Part shown: piece by piece, positions 48,064 through 60,107 of the stretch
How positions within the stretch are numbered: the first letter of the stretch is position 1
Layout of the letters: each line of letters begins with the position of its first letter
Assembly (NCBI RefSeq): GCF_024814435.1
Contig: NZ_JANUXY010000004.1
Location: forward strand, 62,001 to 126,000
Length of the DNA: 64,000 bases
Source of the DNA: Staphylococcus americanisciuri
Lineage (GTDB): Bacteria > Bacillota > Bacilli > Staphylococcales > Staphylococcaceae
Direction of reading: 5' to 3'
Translations under genes and position numbers: made by a program
Notes under the pieces: generated by a model
What the model was told of the DNA's origin: nothing
What the model saw: only the letters and a program-made list of their open reading frames with translations
Databases searched by the model: none

Positions 48064-48333
48064 ATGGATGAAACATTACAAAAGCTGTATTCTGTCTTAG
48101 TACACTTTGAAGAAAAAGAAACTGAGATAACAGAAGATGAAGCTACTCTAGCTAAAATCAAACAAGAAATTGAACAGAACTTAAATGTATCAGTTGAAGA
48201 ATTATCACAACTAGATCTTATCCGTGTGTTAAAAGATCATAACTTTGTGGTAGAGTCAGCAGAAGATGATCAAAAGATTGTCAGTGTACCAATGGATGAC
48301 GACACACAAGTTACTTTCCAAACTGATAAATAA
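48064..48333 (+). CDS. Small acidic protein of unknown function
   Basis: 89 residues, strongly acidic and probably helical (KLYSVLVHFEEKETEITEDEATLAKIKQEIEQNL). No cysteines, no signal or membrane segment. AAGGGATATC upstream of ATG and a strong terminator downstream support a real monocistronic gene. Family not recognised. Confidence 0.7.
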   Translation: MDETLQKLYSVLVHFEEKETEITEDEATLAKIKQEIEQNLNVSVEELSQLDLIRVLKDHNFVVESAEDDQKIVSVPMDDDTQVTFQTDK

Positions 48334-48342
48334 TACATGATG

Positions 48343-48394
48343 AAAAAAGCAATGTCTTTGTTATTGTTATCGATAGCAAAGGCGTTGTTTTTTT
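48343..48394 (+). terminator. Terminator of the 48064 gene
   Basis: AAAAGCAA-G-CTTTG with CAAAG-C-TTGTTTTTTT; long stem and T-run. Confidence 0.85.
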
Positions 48395-48498
48395 ACTTAA
48401 GGACATGAGTGAATAGTATATTTAACTTTTTGTAGCTTCCAAATTTCTATAAATGTATTTAAAATGCAATTCAATCATATGAAAGTAGTATCTATCAG

Positions 48499-48527
48499 TT
48501 TACAATAGCGCTTACATTTTTTATAAT
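48499..48527 (+). promoter_or_regulatory. sucCD promoter with cre-like site
   Basis: TTTACA (48499-48504), 17 bases, TATAAT (48522-48527). Read on the minus strand, ATGTAAGCGCTATTGT (48502-48517) resembles the CcpA cre consensus (WTGNAANCGNWNNCAW) with two mismatches, and lies between the promoter boxes. Confidence 0.65.
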
Positions 48528-48566
48528 TGTAGTTGAACTTAACCTTAAGAAACAGGAGGATGGAGT

Positions 48567-49733
48567 ATGAATATCCATGAGTATCAAGGAAAAGCAATCT
48601 TTCGCTCAATGGGCGTAGCAGTACCAGAGGGGCGTGTTGCTTTCTCGGCTGAAGAAGCTGTTGAAAAGGCAAAAGAATTAGACACAGATGTTTATGTTGT
48701 TAAAGCACAAATCCATGCAGGGGGACGCGGTAAAGCTGGCGGTGTAAAAATTGCGAAGTCTTTATCAGAAGTTGAAGCGTACGCAAATGAATTGTTAGGC
48801 AAAGTATTAGTTACACACCAAACGGGTCCTGAAGGTAAAGAAGTGAAGCGTCTTTACATTGAAGAAGGTGCGGACATCAAGAAAGAGTACTACATTGGTT
48901 TTGTTATTGATCGTGCAACTGACCGTGTGACATTGATGGCGTCAGAAGAAGGGGGCACTGAGATCGAGGAAGTAGCGGCAACAAGCCCTGAAAAAATCTT
49001 CAAAGAAACAATCGATCCAGTAGTGGGTCTTGCGCCATATCAAGCACGCCGTATTGCGTTTAACATTAACATTCCAAAAGAATCTGTTAACAAAGCAGTT
49101 AAATTCTTAATGGCATTATATAATGTATTTATGGAGAAAGACTGTTCTATTGTTGAGATTAACCCACTTGTATTAACTGGTGAAGGTGATGTCTTAGCTT
49201 TAGACTCAAAAATCAACTTTGACGACAATGCATTATTCCGTCATAAAGACATCCAAGAATTACGCGATTTAGACGAAGAAGATCCAAAAGAAATCGAAGC
49301 CTCAAAATATGACCTTTCTTATATCGCTTTAGATGGTAACATTGGTTGTATGGTTAACGGTGCGGGTCTTGCGATGGCAACAATGGATACAATCAACCAC
49401 TTTAATGGTACACCAGCGAACTTCCTCGATGTAGGAGGCGGTGCAACAAAAGAAAAAGTAACTGAAGCTTTCAAGATTATCTTAGGTGACGACAACGTAA
49501 AAGGTATTTTCGTTAATATCTTTGGTGGTATTATGCGTTGTGATGTCATTGCTGAAGGTATCGTAGCGGCAGTGAAAGAAGTGGACTTAACATTACCGTT
49601 AGTTGTACGTTTGGAAGGTACGAACGTTGCGCAAGGTAAACAAATCTTAGAAGAGTCAGGTTTAGCGATTGAGCCAGCTAGCACAATGGCTGAAGGTGCA
49701 CAAAAAATTGTTAAACTGGTAAACGAAGCGTAG
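48567..49733 (+). CDS. sucC: Succinyl-CoA synthetase, beta subunit (ADP-forming)
   Basis: 388 residues. TCA-cycle enzyme making succinate and ATP from succinyl-CoA. N-terminal ATP-grasp ([35 protein letters not shown]) and a C-terminal CoA-ligase domain ([17 protein letters not shown]). Strong AGGAGG start. sucD follows after 20 bases. Confidence 0.97.
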   Translation: MNIHEYQGKAIFRSMGVAVPEGRVAFSAEEAVEKAKELDTDVYVVKAQIHAGGRGKAGGVKIAKSLSEVEAYANELLGKVLVTHQTGPEGKEVKRLYIEEGADIKKEYYIGFVIDRATDRVTLMASEEGGTEIEEVAATSPEKIFKETIDPVVGLAPYQARRIAFNINIPKESVNKAVKFLMALYNVFMEKDCSIVEINPLVLTGEGDVLALDSKINFDDNALFRHKDIQELRDLDEEDPKEIEASKYDLSYIALDGNIGCMVNGAGLAMATMDTINHFNGTPANFLDVGGGATKEKVTEAFKIILGDDNVKGIFVNIFGGIMRCDVIAEGIVAAVKEVDLTLPLVVRLEGTNVAQGKQILEESGLAIEPASTMAEGAQKIVKLVNEA

Positions 49734-49753
49734 GAAAGGATGGGACAACTAAA

Positions 49754-50662
49754 ATGAGTGTATTTGTAGATAAAAATACGAAAGTTATCGTACAAGGTAT
49801 TACGGGATCAACTGCCCTTTTCCATACAAAACAAATGTTAGAATATGGTACGCAAATCGTAGCGGGTGTAACACCTGGTAAAGGTGGTCAAGTCGTTGAA
49901 GGGATTCCTGTATTCAATACAGTGGAAGAAGCGAAAAATGAGACTGGTGCGACGGTATCTGTTATTTACGTGCCAGCGCCATTTGCGGCAGATGCGATTT
50001 TAGAATGTGCGGATGCTGAGCTTGATTTAGCAATTTGTATCACTGAGCATATTCCAGTTGTAGATATGGTCAAAGTGAAGCGATACTTAGAAGGCAAAAA
50101 GACACGTTTAATCGGACCAAACTGTCCAGGTGTCATCACTTCAGATGAAACTAAAATTGGTATTATGCCAGGTTACATCCATAAAAAAGGTCATGTAGGT
50201 GTAGTATCACGTTCTGGTACTTTAACGTATGAAGCGGTACATCAATTAACTGAAGAAGGCATTGGTCAATCAACAGCCGTTGGTATCGGTGGTGACCCAG
50301 TTAATGGTACGAACTTTATCGATGTATTAGAAGCATTTAATAATGATGAAGATACAAAAGCAGTTGTTATGATTGGTGAAATCGGTGGTACAGCTGAAGA
50401 AGAAGCTGCTGAATGGATTAAAGCGAACATGACAAAGCCAGTTGTTGGTTTTATCGGTGGTCAAACGGCTCCTCCTGGAAAACGTATGGGTCACGCAGGT
50501 GCCATCATCTCAGGTGGTAAAGGTACAGCGGCTGAAAAAATCAAAAATTTAAACAGCTGTGGCATTAAAACAGCAGCAACGCCTTCTGAAATTGGTGCAA
50601 CTTTAATTGAAGCTGCCAAAGAAGCAGGCATTTATGAAGAACTTTTGACAGTTGGAAAATAA
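49754..50662 (+). CDS. sucD: Succinyl-CoA synthetase, alpha subunit
   Basis: 302 residues. Binds CoA and carries the phosphohistidine: CoA-binding [17 protein letters not shown], active-site [17 protein letters not shown] with the His. Co-transcribed with sucC. Confidence 0.97.
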   Translation: MSVFVDKNTKVIVQGITGSTALFHTKQMLEYGTQIVAGVTPGKGGQVVEGIPVFNTVEEAKNETGATVSVIYVPAPFAADAILECADAELDLAICITEHIPVVDMVKVKRYLEGKKTRLIGPNCPGVITSDETKIGIMPGYIHKKGHVGVVSRSGTLTYEAVHQLTEEGIGQSTAVGIGGDPVNGTNFIDVLEAFNNDEDTKAVVMIGEIGGTAEEEAAEWIKANMTKPVVGFIGGQTAPPGKRMGHAGAIISGGKGTAAEKIKNLNSCGIKTAATPSEIGATLIEAAKEAGIYEELLTVGK

Positions 50663-50911
50663 TTGAACAATAAAAAGACATTGGTTAAGACACGGACTCG
50701 TTCTGTGTTAAGACTAAAGTCTCAGGTAGATCGAGGGAGTGGAATCACATTTTTTAAAAAGATTTCATTCTCTCTCTAGTAATGTTGAGTAGGCTTGAAA
50801 CTTTGCTTTTAAGTCTGCTCAGTTATTGCTGTCTACGGTTATTTTTTTCTTCTATATCATTTCTTACCTCTAATTATTCCTTTTACTTTTTATGTAATGG
50901 AGGTCGTTATT
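50663..50911. other. sucD-dprA intergenic with three stem-loops
   Basis: 249 bases. Hairpins: ACACGGA/TCTGTGT (about 50691-50711), GAGTGGAATC/GATTTCATTC (about 50737-50772, probable sucD terminator) and GAGTAGGCTT/AAGTCTGCTC (about 50786-50820). No gene seen; a small RNA is possible. Confidence 0.45.
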
Positions 50912-51793
50912 ATGGTACACACTTTAACGACACGTCAATTCCTCTTACTCCTACGCTATAGTGGATTTACAACACGCCAGATTTACAATTATTGTCCCAA
51001 TATGATGACATACAATGGTACAAAACAGGCATTATCAGAGCGATTATCATATGACTTGTCACAGTTTAATGATGTACGATTGCAAGCAAAGTTGCAAAGA
51101 TTCAACAATTTGGACTTGAATGCTATTGAACAACAGCTGTCTATGCAGCAAATTGAAGCAATCAGCATTGATTCCCCAGACTACCCTCCGTTGCTTAAGC
51201 ATATTTATGATCCTCCTACCATTCTCTTTTGTCGTGGTAACTTACAGCTTTTACAACACACGCATACATTAGGTATCGTCGGTTCTCGTCAACATACACA
51301 TTATACGAATAAAGCCTTAAAGATGCTTTTCCCATATTTTGCCAAAGCACGCCTGACCATTATTTCAGGACTAGCTAATGGTGCAGATACTATTGCGCAT
51401 CAGTATGCCATTCAATTTGGTTGTGCGACCATTGCTGTATTAGGGTTTGGTCATCTACATCATTATCCCAAACAAACACGAGTATTACGTCGACATATTG
51501 ATAGTCATTTTCTTAGTATTAGTGAATATCCACCACATACACGGCCTGCAAAGTTTCGTTTTCCTGAACGCAATCGCTTGATTAGTGGTTTATCTCGAGG
51601 TGTTTTGATTACAGAAGCAAAAGAGCGCAGCGGTGCTCTCATCACGGTAGATCAAGCGCTCGATCAAAACCGCAATGTCTATGTTTTGCCAGGTGATATG
51701 TTTAATAGCTATACAAAAGGGAACATGCTGAGAGTTCAAGAAGGGGCAGAAGTTGTATTATCAGAAACAGATATTTTGAAAGATTATTGTTAA
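50912..51793 (+). CDS. dprA: DNA processing protein DprA
   Basis: 293 residues. Binds incoming single-stranded DNA and loads RecA during transformation. N-terminal helical part, then the Rossmann-like core with GIVGSRQ, ISGLANGADTIAHQYA, FPERNRLISGLSRGVLITEA and SGALITVDQAL. ATG 50912 after TGGAGG; an upstream in-frame start has no spacing advantage. No C-terminal winged helix, as in other staphylococci. Confidence 0.93.
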   Translation: MVHTLTTRQFLLLLRYSGFTTRQIYNYCPNMMTYNGTKQALSERLSYDLSQFNDVRLQAKLQRFNNLDLNAIEQQLSMQQIEAISIDSPDYPPLLKHIYDPPTILFCRGNLQLLQHTHTLGIVGSRQHTHYTNKALKMLFPYFAKARLTIISGLANGADTIAHQYAIQFGCATIAVLGFGHLHHYPKQTRVLRRHIDSHFLSISEYPPHTRPAKFRFPERNRLISGLSRGVLITEAKERSGALITVDQALDQNRNVYVLPGDMFNSYTKGNMLRVQEGAEVVLSETDILKDYC

Positions 51794-51898
51794 TAATTTA
51801 TGAATTCCCCTATGAAATAATGATAAAAGATTGACAAACATAAATTTTAGCGTTTATCATTTAAATTTGTAATCAGAATTTGCAAGGGGGGATCTGCA

Positions 51899-53968
51899 TT
51901 GGCAGAGAATCTTGTCATTGTTGAATCGCCTGCAAAAGCTAAAACGATTGAAAAATATTTAGGAAAAAAATATAAAGTCATTGCCTCAATGGGCCACGTG
52001 AGAGATTTACCACGTAGTCAAATGGGTGTAGATGTAGAAGATAATTATGAACCTAAATATATTACAATTCGAGGTAAAGGCCCTGTCGTCAAAGAATTAA
52101 AAAGACATGCAAAAAAAGCAAAAAAAGTTTTTCTTGCAAGTGACCCTGACCGTGAAGGTGAAGCAATTGCATGGCATTTGGCAAACATACTAGAGCTAGA
52201 AGATAAAACAGATAATAGAGTAGTATTCAACGAAATTACAAAAGATGCAGTAAAGGCAAGCTTTAAAAATCCACGCGGTATCGAAATGGAATTGGTCGAT
52301 GCGCAACAAGCACGTCGTATTTTAGATAGATTAGTTGGTTATAACATTTCGCCAGTATTATGGAAAAAAGTAAAAAAAGGGTTGTCAGCGGGGCGTGTGC
52401 AATCCGTTGCTTTGCGATTAGTTATTGACCGAGAAAATGAAATAAGAAACTTTAAACCAGAAGAATATTGGACAATTGAAGGTGCATTTCGCTATCAAAA
52501 ATCTAAATTCACGGCAAAGTTTCTTCATTATAAGGGCAAGCCGTTTAAATTAACGAATAAAGATGATGTGAAGATAATTACGGATGCGTTAGATGGCGAT
52601 CGTTTCGAAGTGACTAAGGTTAATAAGAAAGAACGCACACGTAAACCAGCAAATCCATTCACAACGTCAACGCTACAACAAGAAGCTGCACGTAAGCTGA
52701 ACTTCAAGGCGCGCAAAACGATGATGATTGCGCAACAGTTATACGAAGGGATTGACTTAAAGCGTGGCGGTACGGTTGGTTTGATTACGTATATGAGAAC
52801 GGACTCTACACGTATTTCAAAAGACGCACAAGCGGAAGCAAAAGGGTATATTGAAAGTAATTACGGTAAAGAATATATTTCAAAAACAGTGAATAAAGGT
52901 AAACAAGGCGATCAAGATGCGCATGAAGCCATTCGTCCAACAAGTACTTTGCGAACACCAGATGATGTGAAAGCATATTTAACACGCGATCAATTCAGAC
53001 TGTACAAATTGATTTGGGAGCGTTTTGTGGCGAGTCAAATGGCACCAGCTATTCTTGATACAGTTGCGGTGGACTTAGAACAAGGTGATATTAAGTTCCG
53101 TGCAAATGGTCAAACAATCAAGTTCAAAGGTTTTATGACATTGTATGTTGAAGCGAACGATGATGCGACTAAAGAAAAAGAGAATCGTTTACCAAAGCTT
53201 GAAGAAGGTAACGAAGTCATCGCGACGAACATCGATCCAGCACAACACTTTACACAGCCACCACCTCGCTATACTGAGGCACGCTTGGTTAAAACTTTAG
53301 AAGAGTTGAAAATTGGGCGACCTTCAACTTACGCACCAACGATTGATACGATTCAAAAGCGTAACTATGTGAAAAGTGAAAGTAAGCGTTTTGTTCCAAC
53401 TGAGTTAGGTGAGATTGTTCACGAACAAGTCAAAGAGTATTTCCCAGAGATTATTGATGTGGATTTTACTGTAAACATGGAGACATTGCTCGATAAAATT
53501 GCAGATGGTGATATTGGCTGGCGTAAAGTTGTTGGCGACTTTTACAACAGTTTCAAACAAGATGTCGCACGTGCAGAGTCTGAGATGGAGAAAGTTGAAA
53601 TCAAGGATGAGCCTGCGGGAGAAGATTGTGAGAAATGTGGACATCCGATGGTTATTAAAATGGGGCGCTATGGTAAGTTTATGGCGTGCTCCAACTTCCC
53701 AGATTGTCGCAATACGAAAGCGATTGTTAAGCCGATTGGTGTGACATGTCCGACATGTAAAGAAGGCGATGTTGTCGAACGTAAGTCTAAGAAGAATCGC
53801 TTATTCTATGGATGTTCTAATTATCCGAGCTGTGATTTTGTTTCATGGGATAAACCAATTGGACGTGATTGCCCGAAATGCCATCATTATTTAGCAGAAC
53901 ATAAAAAAGGACGTACTACACAAGTAGTTTGTTCTAACTGTGATTATAAAGAAGAAGCTGTGAAATAA
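51899..53968 (+). CDS. topA: DNA topoisomerase I
   Basis: 689 residues. Relaxes negative supercoils by a type IA mechanism. TOPRIM domain ([18 protein letters not shown] ... [14 protein letters not shown]), catalytic Tyr in [12 protein letters not shown], then three C-terminal zinc-type cysteine motifs ([27 protein letters not shown]). TTG start after AAGGGGGG. Confidence 0.97.
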   Translation: MAENLVIVESPAKAKTIEKYLGKKYKVIASMGHVRDLPRSQMGVDVEDNYEPKYITIRGKGPVVKELKRHAKKAKKVFLASDPDREGEAIAWHLANILELEDKTDNRVVFNEITKDAVKASFKNPRGIEMELVDAQQARRILDRLVGYNISPVLWKKVKKGLSAGRVQSVALRLVIDRENEIRNFKPEEYWTIEGAFRYQKSKFTAKFLHYKGKPFKLTNKDDVKIITDALDGDRFEVTKVNKKERTRKPANPFTTSTLQQEAARKLNFKARKTMMIAQQLYEGIDLKRGGTVGLITYMRTDSTRISKDAQAEAKGYIESNYGKEYISKTVNKGKQGDQDAHEAIRPTSTLRTPDDVKAYLTRDQFRLYKLIWERFVASQMAPAILDTVAVDLEQGDIKFRANGQTIKFKGFMTLYVEANDDATKEKENRLPKLEEGNEVIATNIDPAQHFTQPPPRYTEARLVKTLEELKIGRPSTYAPTIDTIQKRNYVKSESKRFVPTELGEIVHEQVKEYFPEIIDVDFTVNMETLLDKIADGDIGWRKVVGDFYNSFKQDVARAESEMEKVEIKDEPAGEDCEKCGHPMVIKMGRYGKFMACSNFPDCRNTKAIVKPIGVTCPTCKEGDVVERKSKKNRLFYGCSNYPSCDFVSWDKPIGRDCPKCHHYLAEHKKGRTTQVVCSNCDYKEEAVK

Positions 53969-53992
53969 CAGCGCACGAAGGAGGTCGTAATA

Positions 53993-55300
53993 GTGACAAC
54001 AGTGAATATTATTGGCGCAGGTCTGGCGGGGTCAGAAGCTGCTTATCAACTGGCACAACGCGGTATTAAAGTGAACTTATATGAAATGCGACCTGTCAAG
54101 CAAACACCTGCACACCATACGGATAAGTTTGCTGAATTAGTATGCTCGAACTCTTTACGAGGTAATGCTTTGACTAATGCAGTAGGTGTGTTAAAAGAAG
54201 AAATGCGTCGTTTAGATTCACTTATTATTGCGGCAGCGGATAAGGCACGTGTACCTGCAGGTGGTGCCTTAGCTGTTGATCGTCATGATTTTGCAGGTTA
54301 CATTACTGACACATTAACAAATCATCCGAATGTAACAGTTAAAAATGAAGAAATTACAAAGATTCCAGATGGACCAACGATCATTGCGACGGGTCCTCTA
54401 ACAACAGAGGGTTTAGCAGAAGAGATTGTAACTTTAACGGGTGCAGATCAGTTATATTTTTATGACGCAGCAGCACCGATTATTGAAAAAGATTCTATTG
54501 ATATGGACAAGGTCTATCTCAAATCACGTTATGATAAAGGTGAAGCAGCGTACTTGAACTGTCCGATGACAAAAGAAGAATTTGAACGCTTTTATGAAGC
54601 GACACTTGCGGCTGAAGCAGCACCGATGAAAGATTTTGAGAAAGAAAAATATTTCGAAGGCTGTATGCCGTTTGAAGTGATGGCGAGTCGTGGACCTAAG
54701 ACGTTGTTGTTTGGACCGATGAAGCCGGTGGGACTTGAAGACCCTAAGACTGGTAAGCGCCCATACGCGGTTGTGCAATTGCGACAAGATGATGCGGCTG
54801 GAACGCTGTATAATATTGTAGGGTTCCAAACACGATTGAAGTGGGGCGAACAAAAAGAAGTATTGCGCCTAATTCCCGGCTTAGAAAATGTAGATATTGT
54901 TCGATATGGTGTGATGCATCGTAATACTTTCATTAATTCTCCGGGGGTTTTATCTGAAACATATGAATTCAAGGCGCGACCTAACTTATTTTTCGCAGGT
55001 CAAATGACAGGCGTAGAAGGGTACGTTGAGAGTGCAGCAAGCGGTATGATTGCGGGTATTAACTTAGCGCATCGTATGTTAGAAAAGGGAGATGTGATTT
55101 TCCCTCGTGAAACGATGATGGGTAGTATGGCTTATTATATTTCACATGCAGAAAATAATAAAAACTTCCAGCCGATGAATGCGAACTTTGGACTTGTACC
55201 GGCGTTACCTGAGCGAATTAAAGATAAGAAAGCTCGATATGAAGCACTTGCAAATCGTGCTTTGACATATCTTGATAGCTTTAAACAAACACTACAATAA
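53993..55300 (+). CDS. trmFO: tRNA (m5U54) methyltransferase TrmFO
   Basis: 435 residues. Folate- and FAD-dependent enzyme that makes ribothymidine 54 in tRNA. FAD-binding [40 protein letters not shown], and C-terminal [20 protein letters not shown] start with GGAGGTCG. 24 bases after topA. Confidence 0.96.
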   Translation: MTTVNIIGAGLAGSEAAYQLAQRGIKVNLYEMRPVKQTPAHHTDKFAELVCSNSLRGNALTNAVGVLKEEMRRLDSLIIAAADKARVPAGGALAVDRHDFAGYITDTLTNHPNVTVKNEEITKIPDGPTIIATGPLTTEGLAEEIVTLTGADQLYFYDAAAPIIEKDSIDMDKVYLKSRYDKGEAAYLNCPMTKEEFERFYEATLAAEAAPMKDFEKEKYFEGCMPFEVMASRGPKTLLFGPMKPVGLEDPKTGKRPYAVVQLRQDDAAGTLYNIVGFQTRLKWGEQKEVLRLIPGLENVDIVRYGVMHRNTFINSPGVLSETYEFKARPNLFFAGQMTGVEGYVESAASGMIAGINLAHRMLEKGDVIFPRETMMGSMAYYISHAENNKNFQPMNANFGLVPALPERIKDKKARYEALANRALTYLDSFKQTLQ

Positions 55301-55417
55301 CCGAAAAAATATTAAGCGAAAGTAGTAAAATTTAGATAACTGTGAATATTTAATGGTTTATCTATGCAGTACCCCTTATCATTGTGCTACAATGCAAATG
55401 ATGGAGGGGTTTTTACT

Positions 55418-56308
55418 TTGGAACAAATCCAACAACAATTTATTAATATGCTCAAATATGAGCGCCTATTCTCAGAACACACACTGAAGGCATATCATGA
55501 TGACCTCGTTCAGTTTAACCGCTTTTTGGTTCAAGAGCAGCTGACTTTACGATTATTCAGTTACCAAGAAGCAAGAGGATATTTACAGATGTTGTATGAT
55601 ATGGGAATGCAACGCACTACGGTTTCACGCAAAATTTCAACATTGCGCAGTTTTTATGCGTATTGGATGACGTTGGAACCTGATATTACGAATCCATTTG
55701 TACAGCTCGTTCATCCTAAAAAGGAACGATACTTACCGTCATTTTTTTATGCCGAAGAGATGGATGCATTGTTCAATACAGTCATCCATGATCAAACAAA
55801 AGGGATGAGGGACCGCGTAATCCTTGAACTATTGTATGCGACAGGAATACGTGTGTCAGAACTTGTTGGACTGACTAGGTCCGATGTTGATTTATCGATG
55901 TCCTTACTCAAAGTCATAGGGAAAGGACAAAAAGAACGCATTGTGCCGTTTGGTGAATTTTGTCGTCAAAGTATCGTTGAATATTTGGCGTCCTTTCCAC
56001 CGATACAACAGGCAAAGCATGATTACCTGATTGTGAATATGCAAGGTAAGCCAATTACAGAGCGTGGTGTTCGCTATATTTTGAACGATATTGTCAAACG
56101 AACAACGGGTGTGACAGCCATCCATCCGCATAAATTGCGTCACACTTTTGCCACGCACCTTCTCGATGCAGGGGCAGATCTCAGAACAGTACAGAGCTTA
56201 CTGGGACATGTCAACTTATCGACAACAGGACGTTACACACACGTAACAAATCAACAATTGCGCAATGTTTATTTAAATGCACATCCACGTGCGAAAAAAG
56301 GAGAGTAA
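55418..56308 (+). CDS. xerC: Tyrosine recombinase XerC
   Basis: 296 residues. With XerD resolves chromosome dimers at dif. SAM-like N-terminal DNA-binding domain (about 1-90). Catalytic Arg in [27 protein letters not shown] (His, Arg), [16 protein letters not shown] with the nucleophilic Tyr. TTG 55418, 8 bases after GGAGGGG, gives the staphylococcal start ME(Q)IQ; an upstream in-frame start would add residues without support. Confidence 0.95.
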   Translation: MEQIQQQFINMLKYERLFSEHTLKAYHDDLVQFNRFLVQEQLTLRLFSYQEARGYLQMLYDMGMQRTTVSRKISTLRSFYAYWMTLEPDITNPFVQLVHPKKERYLPSFFYAEEMDALFNTVIHDQTKGMRDRVILELLYATGIRVSELVGLTRSDVDLSMSLLKVIGKGQKERIVPFGEFCRQSIVEYLASFPPIQQAKHDYLIVNMQGKPITERGVRYILNDIVKRTTGVTAIHPHKLRHTFATHLLDAGADLRTVQSLLGHVNLSTTGRYTHVTNQQLRNVYLNAHPRAKKGE

Positions 56309-56315
56309 AGCTTTT

Positions 56316-56858
56316 ATGAGTTCATCAATTCATGCAACAACAATTTATGCAGTGCGACATAATGGTGAAGCAGCAATGGCAGGCGATGGGCAAGTGACGC
56401 TAGGTCAGCAAGTTATTATGAAACAAACTGCTAAAAAGGTTCGGAAGTTATACAATGGTAAAGTGATTGCTGGCTTTGCAGGAAGTGTTGCTGATGCATT
56501 TACATTGTTTGAAAAGTTTGAAACGAAACTGCAACAATATGGCGGTAAGCTTGAAAGAGCAGCTGTTGAACTTGCGAAAGAATGGCGTGGTGATAAACAA
56601 CTTCGCCAACTTGAAGCTATGTTGATTGTGATGGATGCGGAACATATCTTGGTCGTAAGCGGTACTGGCGAAGTGATTGCACCGGATGATGATTTGATTG
56701 CAATTGGTTCGGGTGGCAACTTTGCGCTAAGTGCAGGTCGTGCGCTAAAACGCCATGCCACACACTTGACTGCTAAAGAAATGGCTTACGAAAGTCTTAA
56801 AGTCGCTTCAGAGATATGCGTATTTACTAATGATCACATCATAGTAGAAGAATTATAA
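56316..56858 (+). CDS. hslV: HslV (ClpQ) protease subunit
   Basis: 180 residues. Proteasome-like peptidase of the HslUV complex. In staphylococci the mature chain begins with Thr at [11 protein letters not shown], within MSSSIHATT, so a short N-terminal piece is present or removed. GDGQVTLGQ and [14 protein letters not shown] follow. ATG 56316 lies 7 bases after the xerC stop. Confidence 0.95.
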   Translation: MSSSIHATTIYAVRHNGEAAMAGDGQVTLGQQVIMKQTAKKVRKLYNGKVIAGFAGSVADAFTLFEKFETKLQQYGGKLERAAVELAKEWRGDKQLRQLEAMLIVMDAEHILVVSGTGEVIAPDDDLIAIGSGGNFALSAGRALKRHATHLTAKEMAYESLKVASEICVFTNDHIIVEEL

Positions 56859-56874
56859 CGGAGGTTTTTTCCTA

Positions 56875-58284
56875 ATGGATATGAGTGCTATTAAGTTAAC
56901 ACCTAAAGATATTGTTTCTGAATTAGATGCATATATCGTTGGGCAAGACGAAGCAAAGAAAAAAGTGGCAATTGCTTTAAGAAATCGCTATCGACGCAGT
57001 TTGTTAGATGATGAAGTGAAACAGGAGATTGCACCGAAAAATATTTTGATGATGGGACCCACAGGTGTCGGTAAAACAGAAATTGCTCGACGCATGGCAA
57101 AAATTGTAGGAGCACCTTTTGTAAAAGTAGAGGCGACGAAATTCACAGAAGTGGGTTATGTAGGTCGAGATGTTGAAAGTATGGTACGTGATCTTGTTGA
57201 TGTTGCGATTCGTCTTGTGAAAGATCAGAAAAAGGCTGCTGTACAAGAAGAGGCAAGCTTGAAAGCAAATGATCGATTGGTCAAATTGCTAGTGCCTAGT
57301 ATGAAAAAGAAAGTGGCTCAAAATACGAATAATCCACTGGAGTCTCTTTTGGGAGGTGCATTACCTAATTTTGGTCAAAATCAAGAAGAAGAGGAAGAAA
57401 CACCGACAGAAGAAATTAAAACTAAGCGTTCTGAAATCAAAAAACAATTGCTTGCTGGGTTGTTAGAAGAAGAGAAAGTACGCATTAAAGTAGAGCAAGA
57501 TCCTGGTGCACTAGGTATGTTAGGAACGCAGCAAAATGAACAAATGCAAGAAATGATGAATCAGTTAATGCCGAAGAAAAAGGTTGAAAAGGAAGTGCCC
57601 GTTAAAACGGCACGCAAAATTTTAACGGATGAATTTGCAGATAAAATGATTGATCATGAAACAGCAAATCAGGAAGCGATAGAATTAGCTGAGCAGATGG
57701 GAATTATTTTTATTGATGAGATTGATAAGGTAGCAACGTCAAACGGTCAAGGCAGTGGGCAAGATGTATCACGCCAAGGGGTGCAAAGAGACATTTTACC
57801 TATCCTTGAAGGTAGCGTTGTCAAAACAAAATATGGTACGGTAAGTACTGAACATATCTTGTTTATTGGTGCAGGCGCTTTCCATGTCTCAAAACCGAGT
57901 GACTTAATTCCAGAATTACAAGGTCGTTTTCCAATTCGTGTTGAGTTACAAAGTCTAACAGTGGATGATTTTGTAAGAATACTTACAGAGCCTAAACTTT
58001 CATTAATAAAACAATATGAATTATTGCTTAAAACAGAAGAGGTAACAGTGAATTTTAGTGAGGCAGCGATACAGCGACTTGCTGAAATGGCGTATCATGT
58101 TAATCAGGAGACAGATAACATTGGTGCGAGACGTTTGCATACGATTTTAGAAAAAATGTTGGAAGATTTATCGTTTGAAGCGGCAAATATGCCTAATGCA
58201 CATGTTGATATTACCCCTCAATATGTGGATGATAAATTACAAACAATTTCAATGAATAAAGATCTTAGTGAATTTATATTATAA
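56875..58284 (+). CDS. hslU: HslU (ClpY) ATPase subunit
   Basis: 469 residues. AAA+ unfoldase feeding Hsl[23 protein letters not shown], Walker [10 protein letters not shown], pore GYVGRD, an inserted acidic I domain (about 110-245), Walker [10 protein letters not shown] and C-terminal EFIL, whose last residues dock into HslV. Follows hslV by 16 bases. Confidence 0.96.
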   Translation: MDMSAIKLTPKDIVSELDAYIVGQDEAKKKVAIALRNRYRRSLLDDEVKQEIAPKNILMMGPTGVGKTEIARRMAKIVGAPFVKVEATKFTEVGYVGRDVESMVRDLVDVAIRLVKDQKKAAVQEEASLKANDRLVKLLVPSMKKKVAQNTNNPLESLLGGALPNFGQNQEEEEETPTEEIKTKRSEIKKQLLAGLLEEEKVRIKVEQDPGALGMLGTQQNEQMQEMMNQLMPKKKVEKEVPVKTARKILTDEFADKMIDHETANQEAIELAEQMGIIFIDEIDKVATSNGQGSGQDVSRQGVQRDILPILEGSVVKTKYGTVSTEHILFIGAGAFHVSKPSDLIPELQGRFPIRVELQSLTVDDFVRILTEPKLSLIKQYELLLKTEEVTVNFSEAAIQRLAEMAYHVNQETDNIGARRLHTILEKMLEDLSFEAANMPNAHVDITPQYVDDKLQTISMNKDLSEFIL

Positions 58285-58298
58285 AAAGGAGTATTGAC

Positions 58299-59072
58299 AT
58301 GAGTTTATTAGCAAAGACAAGAGAACTTAGTAGCTTATTACAAAAACATAAAGGGATATCTGTTAACTTTAAAGATGTTGCGCAAACGATTAGCAAAGTG
58401 ACAGTTACGAATGTATTTATCGTCTCGAGACGCGGTAAAATTTTAGGGTCTTGCTTGAACGAATTATTAAAAAATGAACGTATTACAAAGATGTTGGAAA
58501 ATCATCATATTCCAGATGCTTATACAGAAAAGTTGATGCACGTCTATGAAACAACATCGAATATCGATATTGAAGATCCATTATCAGTGTTCCCGCTTGA
58601 GAGTAGAAGTTTGTTTGAAGATTCAAAAACAACAATTTTCCCAATTATTGGTGGCGGAGAACGTCTTGGTACATTAGTGCTAGGTCGCCTAGCTGATCCA
58701 TTTGAGGAGAACGACCTTGTGCTTGGTGAGTATGCGGCAACAGTTATCGGCATGGAAATTCTGCGTGAAAAACATTCTGAGATTGAAGCAAAAGCACGTG
58801 ATAAAGCCGCTATTTCAATGGCAATCAATTCATTATCATACTCTGAAAAAGAAGCGATTGACCATATCTTTGAAGAGCTTGGTGGTACTGAAGGATTACT
58901 TATTGCTTCAAAAGTTGCTGACCGAGTAGGTATTACGCGTTCAGTTATCGTTAACGCATTACGCAAGTTAGAAAGTGCGGGTGTTATCGAATCACGTTCA
59001 TTGGGTATGAAAGGAACATTTATTAAGGTTAAAAAACGTGCTTTCCTAGATGAGTTAGACCGCACAGAATAA
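58299..59072 (+). CDS. codY: Global regulator CodY
   Basis: 257 residues. Represses amino-acid and virulence genes when loaded with GTP and branched-chain amino acids. N-terminal GAF-type effector domain (about 1-155), C-terminal winged HTH with the highly conserved [38 protein letters not shown]. Same unit as xerC-hslV-hslU, spacing 14 bases. Confidence 0.97.
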   Translation: MSLLAKTRELSSLLQKHKGISVNFKDVAQTISKVTVTNVFIVSRRGKILGSCLNELLKNERITKMLENHHIPDAYTEKLMHVYETTSNIDIEDPLSVFPLESRSLFEDSKTTIFPIIGGGERLGTLVLGRLADPFEENDLVLGEYAATVIGMEILREKHSEIEAKARDKAAISMAINSLSYSEKEAIDHIFEELGGTEGLLIASKVADRVGITRSVIVNALRKLESAGVIESRSLGMKGTFIKVKKRAFLDELDRTE

Positions 59073-59084
59073 GGAATATTACTA

Positions 59085-59237
59085 TTGCATATTGAGATGC
59101 ATTGTGATATATTTATATGCGGCTATTAAATGCCAAACACACACACGTTTAACGAGCATATAAATGGGTGCGATTCAAGCGATCGTTTTTATATGAGTTA
59201 GCGTGGAGGAACATAACCAATTAGGAGGAATTTTATC
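59085..59237 (+). promoter_or_regulatory. rpsB promoter and leader
   Basis: TTGCAT (59085-59090), 17 bases, TATATT (59108-59113). The ~115-base leader that follows may carry S2 feedback control; no clear known motif. Confidence 0.65.
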
Positions 59238-60020
59238 ATGGCAGTTATTTCAATGAAACAATTGTTAGAAGCTGGTGTTCACTTTGGTCATCAAACACGC
59301 CGTTGGAACCCAAAAATGAAAAAGTATATCTTCACTGAGCGTAACGGTATCTACATTATCGACTTACAAAAAACAGTGAAAAAAGTTGAAGAAGCATATA
59401 ATTTTGTTAAACAAGTATCTGAAGAAGGCGGTAAAGTCTTATTTGTAGGTACTAAAAAACAAGCACAAGAGTCAGTGAAAGCTGAAGCAGAACGTGCTGG
59501 ACAATTCTACGTTAACCAAAGATGGTTAGGTGGTATTTTAACTAACTTCAAAACAATTTCTAAACGTGTACACCGCATTTCAGAAATTGAAAAAATGGAA
59601 GAAGACGGTACTTTTGACGTACTTCCTAAAAAAGAAGTTGTTGAACTTAAAAAAGAATATGATCGTCTAATCAAATTCTTAGGCGGTATTCGTGATATGA
59701 AATCAATGCCTCAAGCATTATTCGTAGTTGACCCACGTAAAGAGCGCAATGCAATTGCTGAAGCGCGTAAATTAAACATTCCGATCGTAGGTATCGTTGA
59801 TACTAACTGTGATCCAGATGAAATCGACTATGTAATCCCAGCTAACGATGATGCGATTCGTGCGGTTAAGTTATTAACTGGTAAAATGGCTGACGCAGTC
59901 TTAGAAGGTCAACAAGGTGTGTCTAATGACGAGGTAGCTGCTGAACAAAACATCGACTTAAATGAAGATGAAGCAGCAGAAACAGCAGACAAAGCTGAAG
60001 CATCTGTTGAATCTAACTAA
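59238..60020 (+). CDS. rpsB: 30S ribosomal protein S2
   Basis: 260 residues. [41 protein letters not shown] is the S2 start; the last ~30 residues are the acidic tail seen in staphylococci. AGGAGG start. Confidence 0.97.
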   Translation: MAVISMKQLLEAGVHFGHQTRRWNPKMKKYIFTERNGIYIIDLQKTVKKVEEAYNFVKQVSEEGGKVLFVGTKKQAQESVKAEAERAGQFYVNQRWLGGILTNFKTISKRVHRISEIEKMEEDGTFDVLPKKEVVELKKEYDRLIKFLGGIRDMKSMPQALFVVDPRKERNAIAEARKLNIPIVGIVDTNCDPDEIDYVIPANDDAIRAVKLLTGKMADAVLEGQQGVSNDEVAAEQNIDLNEDEAAETADKAEASVESN

Positions 60021-60030
60021 GTAGAATCTT

Positions 60031-60071
60031 AAAATGGGTGATAAGATATTGATGCTTATCTCCCATTTTTT
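60031..60071 (+). terminator. rpsB-tsf terminator/attenuator
   Basis: AAAATGGG and GATAAG (60031-60045) pair with CTTATC and CCCATTTT (60055-60069), with a U-run. It would lower tsf relative to rpsB. Confidence 0.85.
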
Positions 60072-60107
60072 AAAATAATCAATGAAATGATATTGGAGGA
60101 ATAGTGA

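Noticed and set aside
58544..59065. 173-codon minus-strand open frame opposite codY
   Set aside because: It mirrors the codon structure of codY, has no ribosome site, and gives a serine/arginine-rich composition typical of antisense shadows.
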